From the NCBI GenBank assembly GCA_900554625.1, contig USHP01000102.1, positions 1 to 6,998 of the forward strand: a stretch of DNA of 6,998 bases, read 5' to 3'. Origin of the DNA: an uncultured Eubacteriales bacterium (GTDB taxonomy: Bacteria; Bacillota; Clostridia; Oscillospirales; Oscillospiraceae). This document shows positions 6,674-6,998 of the stretch, piece by piece; position 1 is the stretch's first letter; every line of letters begins with the position of its first letter. The translations under genes were made by a program, and so were the position numbers. The notes beneath the pieces were generated by a model. That model did no database searches, was not told where the DNA came from, and was given only the letters and a program-made list of their open reading frames with translations.

Positions 6674-6998
6674 GCTGATGGTATGTCTGCCGATGCTGGC
6701 TTTGCCGGTTCGGGCGGAGCCAATCAAATGGGTGGATTTTGACGTTTCCTATGAATCCATGAAATACGCACTGGAACAGGACATTGCCACCTTTGACCAG
6801 GAAAAGCACATTTCCTGGATTGACATTCTGGCGCTGGCAGCCTGCCGCACCGGCGGAAAATGCGGCCTTGCCTCGGTTCGTCAGGCAACCCAGGATCTGA
6901 AACAGGACAAATCCCAGGAAGAATTGCTGGGAGATCTATACAAATATTACGACTACTATCACCAGGCCTACAGCGCCGTTTTGGGCGGACTGGTGGGC
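6654..6998 (+). CDS. Secreted protein, N-terminal part (3' end outside the window); possible M23-type cell-wall peptidase
   Basis: The frame is open for 115 codons from the ATG at 6654 to the window end. Residues 1-21 are a classic signal peptide: MKR, a hydrophobic core (4-18) and a VRA cleavage site before Glu22. The mature part starts EPIKWVDFDVSYESMKYALE and contains SWIDILALAACRTGGK (54-69), a segment rich in K, Q, D and E (79-91), then LLGDLYKYYDYYHQAYSAVL (91-110), which is helical and tyrosine-rich. From memory this resembles the N-terminal region of Oscillospirales proteins that carry a C-terminal M23 (LytM-like) metallopeptidase domain, which would cut peptidoglycan cross-links. No catalytic motif is inside the window, so the peptidase call is inference. 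GAGGTG (6642-6647) is 6 bases before the ATG. Both the ribosome binding site and start codon lie in an inverted repeat. If not a peptidase, it is a secreted protein of unknown role. Confidence 0.75.
   Translation, partial: MKRFVFLLMVCLPMLALPVRAEPIKWVDFDVSYESMKYALEQDIATFDQEKHISWIDILALAACRTGGKCGLASVRQATQDLKQDKSQEELLGDLYKYYDYYHQAYSAVLGGLVG

Noticed and set aside
5573..6727. A 384-residue open frame on the - strand covering dusB and the start of the last gene
   Set aside because: It lies opposite a clear DusB gene and runs across the promoter, hairpin and signal-peptide region of the next gene; no motifs or plausible ribosome binding site support it.
1..6998. CRISPR arrays, transposons, phage genes, toxin-antitoxin or defence genes, riboswitches, tRNA or rRNA
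   Set aside because: No spaced direct repeats, transposase motifs, terminal inverted repeats or conserved RNA elements were seen; the genes are housekeeping or metabolic and the composition is even across the window.

Overview
The window looks like ordinary chromosomal DNA from an anaerobic Firmicute of class Clostridia, most likely an Oscillospirales (Ruminococcaceae-like) gut bacterium. The reasons are an RNase J gene, strong AGGAGG-type ribosome binding sites, moderately GC-rich codon use, a cytoplasmic GH3 beta-glucosidase with the swapped domain order typical of rumen and gut Clostridia, and a small membrane protein of a kind I associate with this group. The organism call is inference; there is no rRNA or other marker gene here.

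Layout. 1-1038 (+): the 3' part of a ribonuclease J gene, cut by the window edge, ending at a clear hairpin terminator (1044-1074). 1103-2020 (+): a tRNA-dihydrouridine synthase family protein. 2088-2564 (+): a TspO/MBR (tryptophan-rich sensory) membrane protein, 67 bases downstream and possibly cotranscribed. A perfect 24-base palindrome (2581-2604) is a shared convergent terminator. 2612-5083 (-): a large GH3 glycoside hydrolase with circularly permuted domains. 5084-5264 is a divergent control region with a good sigma-A-type promoter for the GH3 gene and several inverted or repeated motifs. 5265-5525 (+): an 86-residue protein with one C-terminal membrane helix and no known function. 5624-6589 (+): DusB, a second tRNA-dihydrouridine synthase, behind its own promoter. 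6654-6998 (+): the first 115 codons of a secreted protein that runs off the window; it resembles the N-terminal part of clostridial M23-type peptidase proteins.

How the genes fit together. The window has no single pathway. RNase J (RNA decay and maturation) and two Dus enzymes (tRNA dihydrouridine) are RNA housekeeping functions. The GH3 enzyme is an isolated sugar-cleaving gene facing the other way. TspO and the last gene are envelope functions. I found no defence system, CRISPR array, transposase, phage gene, tRNA or rRNA.

The most interesting signal is regulatory. A 13-bp perfect inverted repeat at 6622-6662 carries the start codon of the last gene in its right arm and that gene's ribosome binding site in its loop. 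It is followed by a T-rich stretch that also encodes the signal-peptide core. It could be the dusB terminator, a start-codon-masking hairpin, or both.
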